64,000 nucleotides of DNA, taken from NCBI RefSeq assembly GCF_039673065.1, contig NZ_JBDJKW010000006.1:1-64000 (forward strand), written 5' to 3'. This stretch comes from Allobosea sp039673065 (GTDB lineage Bacteria > Pseudomonadota > Alphaproteobacteria > Rhizobiales > Beijerinckiaceae). The notes beneath the pieces are model-generated. The model saw only the letters and a program-made list of their open reading frames with translations, had not been told where the DNA came from and did no database searches. Each line of letters opens with the position of its first letter. The first letter of the stretch is position 1. Below are positions 1-8,750 of the stretch, piece by piece. Made by a program: the position numbers and the translations under genes.

Positions 1-1
1 C

Positions 2-478
2 AAGATCGACAGCCGCACCATCCTGGGCGAGATGGGCGCCGAGCAGCTGCTCGGCCAGGGCGACATGCTCTACATGGCCGGCGGCGGGCGCATCACCCGC
101 GTGCACGGGCCGTTCGTCTCCGACGCCGAGGTCGAGAAGGTGGTGGCCCATCTCAAGACGCAAGGCCGGCCGGACTATCTCGAGGCGGTCACCGCCGAGG
201 AGGATGAGGGCGGCGAGGCGGAGGACGGCGCGGTGTTCGACAAGAGCGCCATGGGCCAGGCCGACAGCGACGATCCCTACGAGCAGGCCGTCGCGGTGGT
301 CCTGCGCGACCGCAAGGCCTCGACCTCCTACATCCAGCGCCGCCTCCAGATCGGCTACAACCGCGCCGCCTCGATCATGGAGCGCATGGAGACCGAGGGC
401 ATCGTCGGACCCGCCAACCACGCCGGCAAACGCGAAATCCTCGTCGAGGCCGGGGCGCCGCGCGAGGACCAGGACTGA
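2..478 (+). CDS. ftsK: DNA translocase FtsK, C-terminal part (5' end outside window)
   Basis: This is the last 158 codons of the septal DNA pump that moves the chromosome terminus towards dif and activates XerCD. The frame is open from base 2. The first residues (KIDSRTILGEMGAEQLLGQGDMLY) are the end of the RecA-like motor domain. The last 60 or so, from DPYEQAVAVVLRDRK to GIVGPANHAGKREIL, are the winged-helix gamma domain that reads KOPS sites. An acidic linker (EEDEGGEAEDG) joins them. The motor Walker motifs and membrane segments lie upstream of the window. Identification is firm from the gamma domain alone. Confidence 0.95.
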   Translation, partial: KIDSRTILGEMGAEQLLGQGDMLYMAGGGRITRVHGPFVSDAEVEKVVAHLKTQGRPDYLEAVTAEEDEGGEAEDGAVFDKSAMGQADSDDPYEQAVAVVLRDRKASTSYIQRRLQIGYNRAASIMERMETEGIVGPANHAGKREILVEAGAPREDQD

Positions 479-547
479 TCGGGAGCCGGCGGGGCTGGCG
501 TTTCGGAGCCGGATGGGCATGCTCGTCAGGTTCCGCCCGCCCAGCCT

Positions 548-2023
548 ATGGACGACCGCATGGCCCCGATCGACCTGACCGCCTCCGCCACCAGCCTGCG
601 TGATGGCCTCGCGGCCCGCCGCTTCAGCGCCCGCGACCTGCTGGAAGCGAGCCTCGCCCGCGTCGATGCGCTCAATCCGGCGCTGAACGCCATCGTCGCC
701 GAGGACCGCAGCGCGGCGCGCGCCGCCGCCGACGAGGCCGACCGCCGCATCGCCGCCGGCAGCGCCCGCCCGCTCGAAGGTCTGCCCGTCACCGTCAAGG
801 ACGCCTTCGACGTCGCCGGCCTGCCCTCCTCGGGCGGGCTCCCGGCCTATCGCGAACGCGTACCGGGGGAGGACGCCGCCCCCGTCGCCAGGTTGCGCGC
901 TGCCGGCGCGGTGATCTTCGGCAAGACCATGGTCCCGGTCTTTTCCGGCGACTTCCAGAGCTACAACCCGGCGCATGGCGTCGCCAACAATCCCTGGAAC
1001 CCGGCCTATTCGCCGGGCGGCTCCTCCGGCGGCGCCGCCTGCGCCGTCGCCACGGGGATGAGCGCTTTCGAACTCGGCTCCGATCTCGGCTCCTCGATCC
1101 GCTGGCCGGCCCAGGCCTGCGGCGTCTTCGGGCTCAAGACCAGCTGGGGCCTGGTCTCGACCTGGGGCTCGGTGCCGCCGCCGCCGGAGCGCCGCACCCC
1201 GCGCAATGCCGACCTGATGGTGGCCGGGCCGATCGCCCGCTCCGCCGCCGATCTCGACCTGCTCCTGCCGATCCTCGCCGGCCCGCGCAGCGCGAGCCAG
1301 CCCGGCCCGGCACTCGCCGCCCCGCGCCGCACCACGCCGGAGGGCCTGCGCGTCGCGGTCTGGCTCGACGAGCCGCGCGCGCCCGTCACCGCGGAGGTCT
1401 CGAAGGCGGTGCGCGACGCGGCCCGCCTGCTGGCCGAGGCAGGGGCCACGGTCGACGAGCGCGCCCGGCCGGGCTTCCGCTTCGATGAGGCCTTCGAGGT
1501 CTTCGCCCTGCTGAACCATGCCGTCGTCGCCTACGGCCTGCCGCCGAAGGTCCGCGCTCGCATCCAGGCCCAGGCCGCCAACTTCGCCCCCGGCGACCTG
1601 TCGCACCAGGCCCTGCAGGCGCGCGGCGCGCGGATGACGCCCGGCCTCTACCAGTCGCTGCAGCAGCGCCGGCTGGCGCTGAAGCGGCAATGGCAGCGCT
1701 TCTTCACCTCCCATGACGTGCTGCTCTGCCCGCCGGCACCGGTCGGCGCGCTGAAGCACGACCATCTGCCGGACTTCCACGCGCGCCGCCTCAACATCGA
1801 CGGCACGCCGCGCCCCTATCTCGACTTCCTGCGCTGGGCGAGCCTGGCGACCGGCACCGACCTGCCGGCGGCGGTCGCGCCGGTCGGGTTGTCGGAAGCC
1901 GGCCTGCCGCTCGGCGTGCAGATCATCGCCCCACTCAGCGAGGACCGCACCGCGATCGCTGTCGCCGCCATGCTGGAGCGCCTGGGCGGCGGCTATCGCG
2001 TGCCGCCTGCGGTGACGGGGTGA
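548..2023 (+). CDS. Amidase (amidase-signature family)
   Basis: A 491-aa amidase-signature enzyme that hydrolyses a carboxamide; the substrate cannot be told. The Ser-cisSer-Lys triad is visible: Lys84 in PVTVKDAFDV, the cis-Ser in the GGSSGG glycine/serine loop (residues 157-162), and the nucleophile about Ser183 in GSDLGSSIRWPA. The length suits a stand-alone amidase. It starts 69 bp after ftsK; Met5 is an alternative start. It is not GatA: no gatB or gatC is near and the C-terminal part diverges. The next gene points the other way and ends only 3 bp from this stop. Confidence 0.88.
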   Translation: MDDRMAPIDLTASATSLRDGLAARRFSARDLLEASLARVDALNPALNAIVAEDRSAARAAADEADRRIAAGSARPLEGLPVTVKDAFDVAGLPSSGGLPAYRERVPGEDAAPVARLRAAGAVIFGKTMVPVFSGDFQSYNPAHGVANNPWNPAYSPGGSSGGAACAVATGMSAFELGSDLGSSIRWPAQACGVFGLKTSWGLVSTWGSVPPPPERRTPRNADLMVAGPIARSAADLDLLLPILAGPRSASQPGPALAAPRRTTPEGLRVAVWLDEPRAPVTAEVSKAVRDAARLLAEAGATVDERARPGFRFDEAFEVFALLNHAVVAYGLPPKVRARIQAQAANFAPGDLSHQALQARGARMTPGLYQSLQQRRLALKRQWQRFFTSHDVLLCPPAPVGALKHDHLPDFHARRLNIDGTPRPYLDFLRWASLATGTDLPAAVAPVGLSEAGLPLGVQIIAPLSEDRTAIAVAAMLERLGGGYRVPPAVTG

Positions 2024-2026
2024 GGG

Positions 2027-2554
2027 TCACGCCGCGAGCTTGACCACCGTCATGCGCAGGCGGCCGCCGGCCGGCTCCTCGCGCAGCGCCAGACGGTCAG
2101 CCGGGCCGATCATGCCGAGCTGGACCTCGTGGTCCGGCAGCAGCGCGGTCGCGAGCCGGTTGACGAAGACGATCACCGGCCGGTTGCCGGCCTGGGCCCA
2201 GCGCCGCAATTGCGACTGGTAGGGCTCCTTGCGCCAGGCCTGCGCCGCGCCCGGATCGGCCTGGAGGAAGATCCAGCCAGTGCCGGGGTCCATGGTCAGC
2301 ACGAAGCGCGCCTTGTCCGGCTTCCACTCCGGGCCGAGGAAGCCCTGCGTCATCCAGAGGCAGAAGAAGGCGCGGCAATGCGCGGGCCGTGTCTCGTGGA
2401 TGGCGCAGCCGCGTCCCGGCAGGCAGTGCCGGCACCAGCTGCCGGCGACGCTCTCCACCGCCGGCACGTCGTAGACCTTGCAGCACAGCGTGCAGCTGCC
2501 GCAGTCGCGCCCCGGCGCCGGCCGGTTCACCATGGAGGCGGGATCGATCATCAT
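2027..2554 (-). CDS. YkgJ-like cysteine-cluster protein
   Basis: A 175-aa protein with an N-terminal metal-binding cysteine cluster of the YkgJ/Fe-S type (CxxCxxCC near residues 15-22, CRHC, then GCAIHETRPAHCRAFFC). The rest has no recognised domain. The family is thought to chelate zinc or iron; its job is unknown. Two adjacent ATG codons (2554 and 2551) fit the family start; a GTG at 2578 would add eight residues. It is convergent with the amidase, and the aminotransferase starts divergently about 180 bp away. Confidence 0.8.
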   Translation of the reverse strand: MMIDPASMVNRPAPGRDCGSCTLCCKVYDVPAVESVAGSWCRHCLPGRGCAIHETRPAHCRAFFCLWMTQGFLGPEWKPDKARFVLTMDPGTGWIFLQADPGAAQAWRKEPYQSQLRRWAQAGNRPVIVFVNRLATALLPDHEVQLGMIGPADRLALREEPAGGRLRMTVVKLAA

Positions 2555-2734
2555 GCGTTTCCCGACGGCACGGCGCACCGCGCCCGACGCTCCACGATGC
2601 CCAGCCGTTTCGACGAGTTCAAGACTGCGCCCGTCCCGCGCCGCGCTCAGGGCGCCTGCGCGCTAAAGTCGCTCAGCAGGCGGGGCCGGCGCAGGCTATG
2701 GTCGGGCGACCAAGCCTCTCAAGCGGAGCCCCCA

Positions 2735-4111
2735 ATGCTCACCAATCTCGCCGTTCGCGACATCGAGACCCTGATCCACCCCTATACCAACCTCGCCACC
2801 CATCGCGAGGTCGGCCCGCTGGTGCTCGAGCGCGGCAAGGGCGTGTTCGTCTACGACGTCGCCGGCAAGGACTATATCGAGGGCATGGCCGGCCTGTGGT
2901 GCACCTCGCTCGGCTATTCCAACGACGAGCTCTGCGACGTCGCCTACGAGCAGATGAAGAAGCTGCCCTTCACCCATATCTTCTCCGGCCGCAGCCATGA
3001 TCCGGCGATCGAGCTGGCCGAGAAGCTGAAGGAGATCGCGCCGATCCCGATCTCGAAGGTGTTCTACGGCTCCGCCGGCTCCGACGCGAACGACACCCAG
3101 GTCAAGCTGGTCTGGTACATGAACAACGCGCTCGGCCGGCCGCAGAAGAAGAAGATCATCTCGCGGATCAAGGGCTATCACGGCGTCACCGTCGCCTCGG
3201 CCTCGCTGACCGGCCTGCCGGCGAACCACACCGATTTCGACCTGCCGATCGCCGGCATCCTCCACACCGCCTGCCCCTATCACTACCGTTTCGCCGAGGC
3301 CGGCGAGACCGAGCTCGCCTTCTCGGCCCGCCTCGCCGCCGAGCTCGACGCGCTGATCCAGCGCGAGGGGCCGGACACGGTCGCCGCCTTCATCGCAGAG
3401 CCGGTGATGGGCGCCGGCGGCGCGATCACCCCGCCGGAAGGCTATTTCGAGGCGATCAACGCCGTCCTCGCCAAATACGACATCCTGTTCATCGCCGACG
3501 AGGTCATTACCGGCTTCGGGCGCACCGGCGAGATGTTCGGCACCACCACCTACGGGCTGAACGCCGACACGCTCTCCTGCGCCAAGGCGCTGACCTCGGC
3601 CTATTTCCCGCTCTCGGCGGTGCTGGTGAACGAGCCGGTCTACGAGGTGCTGGTCGACCAGAGCCGCAAGATCGGTACCTTCGGCCACGGCAACACCTAT
3701 GCCGGGCATCCGGTCGGCTGCGCCATCGCGGTTAAGACGCTGGAGATCTACCAGCGCGACCGCATCGTCGAGCGCGTCCGCCAGGTCTCGCCGCGCTTCC
3801 TCGCCCGCCTGACCAAGCTGATGGAGCACCCGCTCGTCGGCGAGGCGCGCGGCGTCGGCCTGATCGGCGGCCTCGAGCTGGTGGCCGACAAGGCGACCAA
3901 GCAGGCCTTCGACGCCAAGAAGGCGGTGGCGGCCAAGTCGGTGCACTTCGCTCAGGAGGAAGGCGTCATCCTGCGCGCCATGGGCGGCGACCGCGTCGCC
4001 TTCTGCCCGCCGCTGATCATCTCCGAGGCGGAGATCGACGAGATGTTCGACCGCTATGAGCGCGCGCTCGCCAAGACCCTGGACTGGGTCAAGGCCGAGG
4101 GGCTGATCTGA
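2735..4111 (+). CDS. Class III (omega) aminotransferase, PLP-dependent
   Basis: A 458-aa fold-type I transaminase. The cofactor aspartate sits in FIADEVITGFGRTG and the Schiff-base lysine is Lys284 in SCAKALTSAYFPL. The closest families are omega-amino acid:pyruvate and putrescine/diamine:pyruvate transaminases; the exact amine donor cannot be set from sequence. I chose the ATG at 2735 because a good Shine-Dalgarno (AAGCGGAG) stands before it and MLTNLAVRDIETLIHPYTNL is the usual family start; the reading frame is open further upstream. It appears monocistronic. Confidence 0.9.
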   Translation: MLTNLAVRDIETLIHPYTNLATHREVGPLVLERGKGVFVYDVAGKDYIEGMAGLWCTSLGYSNDELCDVAYEQMKKLPFTHIFSGRSHDPAIELAEKLKEIAPIPISKVFYGSAGSDANDTQVKLVWYMNNALGRPQKKKIISRIKGYHGVTVASASLTGLPANHTDFDLPIAGILHTACPYHYRFAEAGETELAFSARLAAELDALIQREGPDTVAAFIAEPVMGAGGAITPPEGYFEAINAVLAKYDILFIADEVITGFGRTGEMFGTTTYGLNADTLSCAKALTSAYFPLSAVLVNEPVYEVLVDQSRKIGTFGHGNTYAGHPVGCAIAVKTLEIYQRDRIVERVRQVSPRFLARLTKLMEHPLVGEARGVGLIGGLELVADKATKQAFDAKKAVAAKSVHFAQEEGVILRAMGGDRVAFCPPLIISEAEIDEMFDRYERALAKTLDWVKAEGLI

Positions 4112-4270
4112 GCCCGGCCGGCAGAGGGGAACGGTTCGGTGGCGGTTTTGCGGGGAGCCCTCGCGAAATCGCCACAGAGCTTGCCAAGGCCCCGTCATGG
4201 CGACGAAATCGTCATGAGAATTCCTTGATGCCGCCGCCGGCAGGACCCGATCGGCTGCGACATTGCTCCT

Positions 4271-4295
4271 CGCCGGCAGCCAGGAACTGCCGGCG
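4271..4295 (+). repeat. Perfect 9-bp inverted repeat before a small ORF
   Basis: CGCCGGCAG and CTGCCGGCG enclose a 7-base loop, 24 bp before the 4319 start codon and 160 bp after the aminotransferase stop. No U-run follows on the + strand. It could be a weak terminator or a 5'-UTR structure. The rest of 4112-4318 shows nothing else that I can support. Confidence 0.5.
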
Positions 4296-4318
4296 CCCCC
4301 GAACCGGAACCGAGTATC

Positions 4319-4516
4319 ATGTTCCCCAGCCAGCAGCGTCAGACCCCGCATCGCCACGCCAGCTTCCACGACGCCAGCGCACGCGAGGCCTATGCAGCCC
4401 GTTTTCGCCCGATCGCGATTCCCGCGGTCGCCGCGGGAACCCGTTTCAGCGCTCAGGCGTTGGTCAAGCAGCACAGGGACGTTCCGGCGATCCTGCGCCA
4501 TGGTTCGGAAGATTGA
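4319..4516 (+). CDS. Small hypothetical protein, 65 aa
   Basis: Candidate small gene starting with MFPSQQRQTPHRHASFHDAS and ending RHGSED, with no recognised domain, no membrane segment and no signal peptide. It is basic and rich in His, Arg and Gln. Third codon positions are mostly G or C as in neighbouring genes, and a weak Shine-Dalgarno-like GGAACCGAG lies before the ATG. It ends 30 bp before the metallophosphoesterase and could share its transcript. Two longer overlapping frames here look like noise. Confidence 0.4.
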   Translation: MFPSQQRQTPHRHASFHDASAREAYAARFRPIAIPAVAAGTRFSAQALVKQHRDVPAILRHGSED

Positions 4517-4546
4517 CGAGACCCGGACCTCCTATCGAGACCCTCC

Positions 4547-5440
4547 ATGCTTGACCGGCGAAGAGTCCTAACGGCTCTCGCCGGTCTTTTTCTGTCCGCC
4601 TTCAGCGCGGGCGGTTATGGCTACGCCATCGAGGCGACGCGTCAGGAGGTGACGCGCTACCGGCTGCGGCCGGCGAACTGGCCTGCCGGCCGGTCGCTGC
4701 GGCTAGCGGTGATCTCCGACCTGCATATCGGCGGGCCGCATGTCCCACTTTCACGCGTCACCGAGATCGTCGCCCAGACCAACAGCCTCGCACCCGACCT
4801 CGTGCTGCTGCTCGGCGACTTCATCGCCAGCCGCGACAAGCATCCCGACGATCCGCGCCCGCAGGACTGGGCGGCCGAACTGGCGCGGCTGACGGCCCGC
4901 GACGGCGTCTATGCTGTGCTCGGCAATCACGACTGGTGGCATGACGAGCGCGCCCAGCGCGAGCGCCGCGGGCCGACCGAGGTCGCGCTGGTGCTCGAGG
5001 CTGCCGGCATTCCCGTGCTGGAGAACCAGGTGCGCCGGCTCGAGACCGCGGCCGGGCCGCTCTGGCTCGCCGGTCTCGGCGACCAGCTCGCCGTCCTGCA
5101 CCCGCCCCGCGGCACGCGGCGCGGCATCGACGATCTCGCCGGCACGCTCGCCCAGGTCGCGGATGACGGCGCCCCGCTGATCCTGATGGCGCATGAGCCG
5201 GATGTGTTCGCACGCGTGCCCTCGCGCGTCTCGCTGACGCTCTCGGGCCACACCCATGCCGGGCAGGTCAGGCTGTTCGGATGGTCGCCGCTGGTGCCGT
5301 CGCATTTCGGCAACCGCTACGCCTACGGCCATGTCCGGGAAGACGGGCGCGACCTGATCGTTTCGGCCGGGATCGGCACGAGCAAGCTGCCGATCAGACT
5401 CGGCGCGCCGCCGGAGATCGTGCTGGTCGAGCTGGGCTGA
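4547..5440 (+). CDS. Metallophosphoesterase (YaeI-like), signal-anchored
   Basis: A 297-aa calcineurin-like phosphoesterase. All two-metal motifs are present in order: ISDLHIGG (DxH), LLLGDFI (GD), VLGNHDWW (GNHD), LMAHEPD and SGHTHAGQ (GHTH). The first 25 or so residues (MLDRRRVLTALAGLFLSAF) form an arginine-led signal or anchor, so the catalytic domain is probably periplasmic. YaeI-type relatives cleave phosphodiester or lipid phosphate bonds; the substrate here is unknown. It is convergent with the L,D-transpeptidase gene, with a hairpin between them. Confidence 0.88.
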   Translation: MLDRRRVLTALAGLFLSAFSAGGYGYAIEATRQEVTRYRLRPANWPAGRSLRLAVISDLHIGGPHVPLSRVTEIVAQTNSLAPDLVLLLGDFIASRDKHPDDPRPQDWAAELARLTARDGVYAVLGNHDWWHDERAQRERRGPTEVALVLEAAGIPVLENQVRRLETAAGPLWLAGLGDQLAVLHPPRGTRRGIDDLAGTLAQVADDGAPLILMAHEPDVFARVPSRVSLTLSGHTHAGQVRLFGWSPLVPSHFGNRYAYGHVREDGRDLIVSAGIGTSKLPIRLGAPPEIVLVELG

Positions 5441-5445
5441 CAGCG

Positions 5446-5466
5446 CCCCGGCGACGGCCGCCGGGG
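5446..5466. terminator. Hairpin between convergent genes
   Basis: CCCCGGC and GCCGGGG pair across a 7-base loop just after the phosphoesterase stop. It lies between two convergent genes and may stop transcription in either direction, though no U-run is seen. Confidence 0.4.
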
Positions 5467-5514
5467 AAGCGGGCGTCGTGCGGGGCGCTACGACGCGTCA
5501 GGCGCGCGTAATCC

Positions 5515-6111
5515 TCAGCGGACGATGACGCGGCCGCCGGTGGGAGCGCGATTGTAGAGGTCGATCACGTCGATATTGCGCATCCGGATGCAGCCCGACG
5601 AGGCCGAGCGGCCGATGGTCTCCGGCTCGTTGGTGCCGTGGATGCGATAGAGCGTGTCTCGGCCGTTCTGGTAGAGATAGAGCGCGCGGGCGCCGAGCGG
5701 GTTGTTCGGCCCGCCTTCCATGCCGCCGGCGACCGGCTTCAGATGCGGCCAGCGCGCCACCATCTCGGCCGGCGGCGTCCAGCGCGGCCACTCGGCCTTG
5801 CGCTGCATCACCGCCTCGCCGGTCCAGCCATAGGCTTCCTCACCGGTGGCGACGCCGTAGCGGATGGCCTTCTTGTTCGGCAGGACGAAGTAGAGGAACT
5901 TCTCCTTGGTATCGACGACGATCGTGCCCGGCGCCTCGCCGGTCGGATCGGTAATCTCATAGGGAAGATGCGTGAGATGGGTCTCGAATTTCGGGACCAG
6001 TGCCATGTATTCGGCGTCGCGCGCCGAGACGTTGGGCGCCGCCAGCGACTTGTACTGGCAACCACCGAGCACGGCCGCAAGGCCGACGACGACAAGCAGG
6101 GACCGTATCAT
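5515..6111 (-). CDS. L,D-transpeptidase lipoprotein (YkuD/ErfK family)
   Basis: A 198-aa protein with a lipoprotein signal (VVVGLAAVLGGC, acylated Cys18) and a YkuD catalytic domain. The active site is complete: His158 in RIHGTNEPETIG and Cys174 in SASSGCIRM. Such enzymes make 3-3 peptidoglycan cross-links or tether outer-membrane proteins to peptidoglycan. I took the ATG at 6111; a GTG three codons upstream (6120) is possible and neither has a strong ribosome site. The lipobox places it in the periplasm, anchored to a membrane. Confidence 0.9.
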   Translation of the reverse strand: MIRSLLVVVGLAAVLGGCQYKSLAAPNVSARDAEYMALVPKFETHLTHLPYEITDPTGEAPGTIVVDTKEKFLYFVLPNKKAIRYGVATGEEAYGWTGEAVMQRKAEWPRWTPPAEMVARWPHLKPVAGGMEGGPNNPLGARALYLYQNGRDTLYRIHGTNEPETIGRSASSGCIRMRNIDVIDLYNRAPTGGRVIVR

Positions 6112-6352
6112 GACTTGCACCGTAAACGCCCGGGGGATTGGCGTCCGTTATGATGAATGCAACGTTAAGATTCGGTGACCCGCCGTTCGCCCGCCGGATC
6201 GGAATCTGCCCGAAGATGTACGGCTCAACCCGGACACAGGCAACGAAGTTCCGGGATTTCGCGGCGAAAACGCTTCTTGTTGCAGCGCAGTGACAATATG
6301 GTCACGCTTGACGGAGCGGCATTCGAATGACGCCCATTGCGAGGACTGCGCC

Positions 6353-7282
6353 TTGACCACCCTGCTGATCAGCCACCCGAGCAGCCTCGAGCACCAGACG
6401 CCGGAAGGCCATCCGGAACGGCCCGACCGGATCCGCGCCGTCGAGGCCGCGCTGGAGGACGAGCGCTTCGCCCTGCTCCAGCGGGTCGAGGCGCCGGAGG
6501 CCACCCTCGCCCAGGCCGAGCTCTGTCATCCGGCCCACTACGTCGCCGCGATCGCAGCCGCCTCCCCCGCAGAGGGGCTGGTCGGCATCGACGCCGACAC
6601 CACCATGTCGCCAGGCACGCTCTCGGCTGCGCTGCACGGGGTCGGCGGGGCGATCCATGCCGTCGACGAGGTGATGGCAGGGCGCGCCGCCAACGCCTTC
6701 TGCGCCCTGCGCCCGCCCGGGCACCATGCCGAGCGCGAGCGCGCCATGGGCTTCTGCTTCTTCAACAATGCGGCGATCGCGGCCCGCCACGCCCAGCGCG
6801 CCCACGGCGCCGGCCGCGTCGCGGTCATCGACTGGGACGTGCATCACGGCAACGGCACCCAGGACATCTTCTGGAACGACCCGAGCGTGCTCTACGCCTC
6901 GTTGCACGAGATGCCGCTCTATCCCGGTACGGGCGCGCCGTCCGAGCGCGGCGAGCACGACACCATCGTCAATGTCGCGCTGCGCGCCGGCGACGGCTCC
7001 GAGGCGTTCCGCGAGGCCTTCGACATCGCGGTGCTGCCGCGCATCGCCAGCTTCGCACCGGAGCTGATCGTGATCTCGGCCGGGTTCGACGCGCATTGGC
7101 GCGACCCGCTCGCCAATCTCAAACTGCGCGAATCGGATTTCGCCTGGGCGACGCGGGCGCTGATGGAACTGGCCGACCGCCATGCCGGCGGCCGCCTCGT
7201 CTCCATTCTCGAAGGCGGCTACGACCTCGAGGGCTTGGCCAAGTCGACCGCCGCCCATGTCGGGGCGCTGATGCGGGGCTGA
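6353..7282 (+). CDS. Histone deacetylase-family protein (acetoin-utilisation/APAH-like)
   Basis: A 309-aa zinc-dependent deacetylase of the arginase/HDAC fold. Visible motifs are the His-His pair in RPPGHHAE, the zinc ligands in IDWDVHHGNGTQ, the ligand Asp in ISAGFDAHWRDPLA, and the catalytic Tyr region EGGYDLEG. Likely substrates are acetylated polyamines, small acetyl-amides or protein acetyl-lysines. I chose a TTG start at 6353 because GAGGA sits 7 bases before it and the protein then begins at the family start (TTLLISHPSSLEH); a GTG at 6290 would add 21 unlike residues. Confidence 0.88.
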   Translation: MTTLLISHPSSLEHQTPEGHPERPDRIRAVEAALEDERFALLQRVEAPEATLAQAELCHPAHYVAAIAAASPAEGLVGIDADTTMSPGTLSAALHGVGGAIHAVDEVMAGRAANAFCALRPPGHHAERERAMGFCFFNNAAIAARHAQRAHGAGRVAVIDWDVHHGNGTQDIFWNDPSVLYASLHEMPLYPGTGAPSERGEHDTIVNVALRAGDGSEAFREAFDIAVLPRIASFAPELIVISAGFDAHWRDPLANLKLRESDFAWATRALMELADRHAGGRLVSILEGGYDLEGLAKSTAAHVGALMRG

Positions 7283-7318
7283 GCCCCGATCGCGCCGCCG
7301 CATCGCTGCGACGTGCTG

Positions 7319-7344
7319 GACGCGCCTCTGCGCAGGGGCGCGTC
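7319..7344. terminator. Bidirectional hairpin terminator
   Basis: GACGCGCC and GGCGCGTC form a perfect 8-bp stem with a 10-base loop between the stops of two convergent genes (deacetylase and ribB). No U-run is present. Confidence 0.45.
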
Positions 7345-7352
7345 GGCCGCGC

Positions 7353-8633
7353 TCACTCCAGCGGCTCGGTCCCGGCGATCTCGATGCCGAAGCCCGACAG
7401 GCCGACATAGGCCCGCGTCGAGGAGGCGAGGTTGACGATCGAAGAGATCCCGAGATCGCGCAGGATCTGCGCGCCGAGGCCGACCTCGCGCCATTGCTGG
7501 CTGCGCAGCGAATCCGAGCCGTCCTCGACGCTCTTGATCGGCACGCCGGCCGAGCCGTCGCGCAGATAGACCAGCACGCCGCGGCCCTCCTGCTGGAAGC
7601 GGCGCAGCGCGCACTGGATCGAGCCGGCACCGCCGAGCACGTCGGCCACGACATTGGCCCGATGCAGCCGCGCCGGCACCTTCTCGCCGTCGCCGACCCG
7701 GCCCATCACAAAGGCGAAGTGCTGCGTGTCGTCGAAGGGCGTGACGTAGACATGCCCGGTCATCTCGCCGAACTCGGTGGCGATCGGGAAGGAGTGCACG
7801 CGCTCGACCAGCTTCTCGCGGGCCTGGCGATAGGCGATCAGGTCAGCGACCGTGATCTGCTTGAGGCCGTGCTTCTGCGCGAAGGCGGCGATCTGCGCGC
7901 CCTTCATCACCGTGCCGTCGTCATTGGCGAGTTCGCAGATCACGCCGACCGGCGGCAGGGCGGCGAGCTTGCAGAGATCGACCGCCGCCTCGGTATGGCC
8001 CGAGCGCATCAGCACGCCGCCATCCTTGGCGATCAGCGGGAAGACGTGGCCGGGACGGACGAAATCGCCGGCGCCCATATTGCCGTTGGCGAGCGCGCGC
8101 ACGGTGTTGCAGCGCTGCTCGGCCGAGATGCCGGTGGTCAGCCCGTGCTTGACGTCGACGGTGACGGTGAAGGCCGTGCCGAGCGGCGCGTCGTTGGAAG
8201 GCACCATCGGGTCGAGCCGCAGGCGGCGGGCCTCGTCGCCGGTCAGCGGCGCGCAGACGATGCCGCAGGTGTTGCGGATGATGAAGGCCATCTTCTCCGG
8301 TGTGCAGAGCGAGGCGGCGATGATGAGATCGCCCTCGTTCTCGCGGTCGTCATCATCGGTGACGATGACGATCTCGCCACGCGCGAAGGCATCAATGGTC
8401 TCGGCGACGTTGCTCATGCTCATGGCGGCCTCGCGCGGGCCCTGCAGGCCCAAAAAATCGTTGGGAGTGACGGCTCCGCCCGTGGCGGCGGCGATGCGCT
8501 CGGCGCTCTCGCGCGAGATCCAGACCTCGGGATCGTTGCAGAGCGCCGTGACGCTGGCCGGCGACAGGCCGACGCTGCGCGCAAAAGCGCTGCGGGCGGT
8601 GTTGGTCTGCTTGAGCCAGGCGTCGAGCTTCAT
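7353..8633 (-). CDS. ribB: HTH-RibB-RibX fusion: 3,4-dihydroxy-2-butanone-4-phosphate synthase
   Basis: A 426-aa three-part protein. Residues 1-62 or so look like a Cro/YdaS-type helix-turn-helix (ARSAFARSVGLSPASVTALC, then ERIAAATGGAVTPNDFLG). Residues 70-280 are DHBP synthase, converting ribulose 5-phosphate for riboflavin synthesis, with acidic loop DDDDRENEGDL and RSGHTEAAVDL intact. The C-terminal 140 resemble GTP cyclohydrolase II but lack the zinc cysteines (no CDC motif), so this half is probably inactive, as in described RibBX proteins. The start may be ATG 8633 or ATG 8663; an internal MSMSNVAETIDAF could give an HTH-less form. A palindrome lies just upstream. Confidence 0.9.
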   Translation of the reverse strand: MKLDAWLKQTNTARSAFARSVGLSPASVTALCNDPEVWISRESAERIAAATGGAVTPNDFLGLQGPREAAMSMSNVAETIDAFARGEIVIVTDDDDRENEGDLIIAASLCTPEKMAFIIRNTCGIVCAPLTGDEARRLRLDPMVPSNDAPLGTAFTVTVDVKHGLTTGISAEQRCNTVRALANGNMGAGDFVRPGHVFPLIAKDGGVLMRSGHTEAAVDLCKLAALPPVGVICELANDDGTVMKGAQIAAFAQKHGLKQITVADLIAYRQAREKLVERVHSFPIATEFGEMTGHVYVTPFDDTQHFAFVMGRVGDGEKVPARLHRANVVADVLGGAGSIQCALRRFQQEGRGVLVYLRDGSAGVPIKSVEDGSDSLRSQQWREVGLGAQILRDLGISSIVNLASSTRAYVGLSGFGIEIAGTEPLE

Positions 8634-8684
8634 GGCCGTAAAGCTAATACGCCGGAGCTTCATCCGCAACGAAGAAGGCGCGCG

Positions 8685-8703
8685 ATTTCAGCAATACTGA
8701 AAT
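8685..8703. promoter_or_regulatory. Perfect palindrome, candidate operator of ribB
   Basis: ATTTCAG and CTGAAAT separated by 5 bp, 52 bp upstream of the chosen ribB start (22 bp from the alternative ATG) and AT-rich against a GC-rich background. Its position fits an operator over the ribB promoter. The fused N-terminal HTH of RibB is an obvious candidate ligand, but that is inference. Confidence 0.5.
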
Positions 8704-8750
8704 TCATTCTTCGCAACACCACGGCCGGCGCGCGCCGCGCCGGCGCCGCC

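Noticed and set aside
2696..4501. A 601-codon minus-strand open frame opposite the aminotransferase
   Set aside because: Antisense shadow; low-complexity composition with no motif, whereas the plus strand has a complete transaminase.
4225..4571. Two longer frames overlapping the 65-aa candidate and the start of the phosphoesterase
   Set aside because: They enter the phosphoesterase coding region in other frames and have noise-like composition.
6290..6305. GTGAC-N6-GTCAC repeat upstream of the deacetylase, like a CRP site
   Set aside because: The GTGA and TCAC cores are 8 bp apart instead of 6; no further support.
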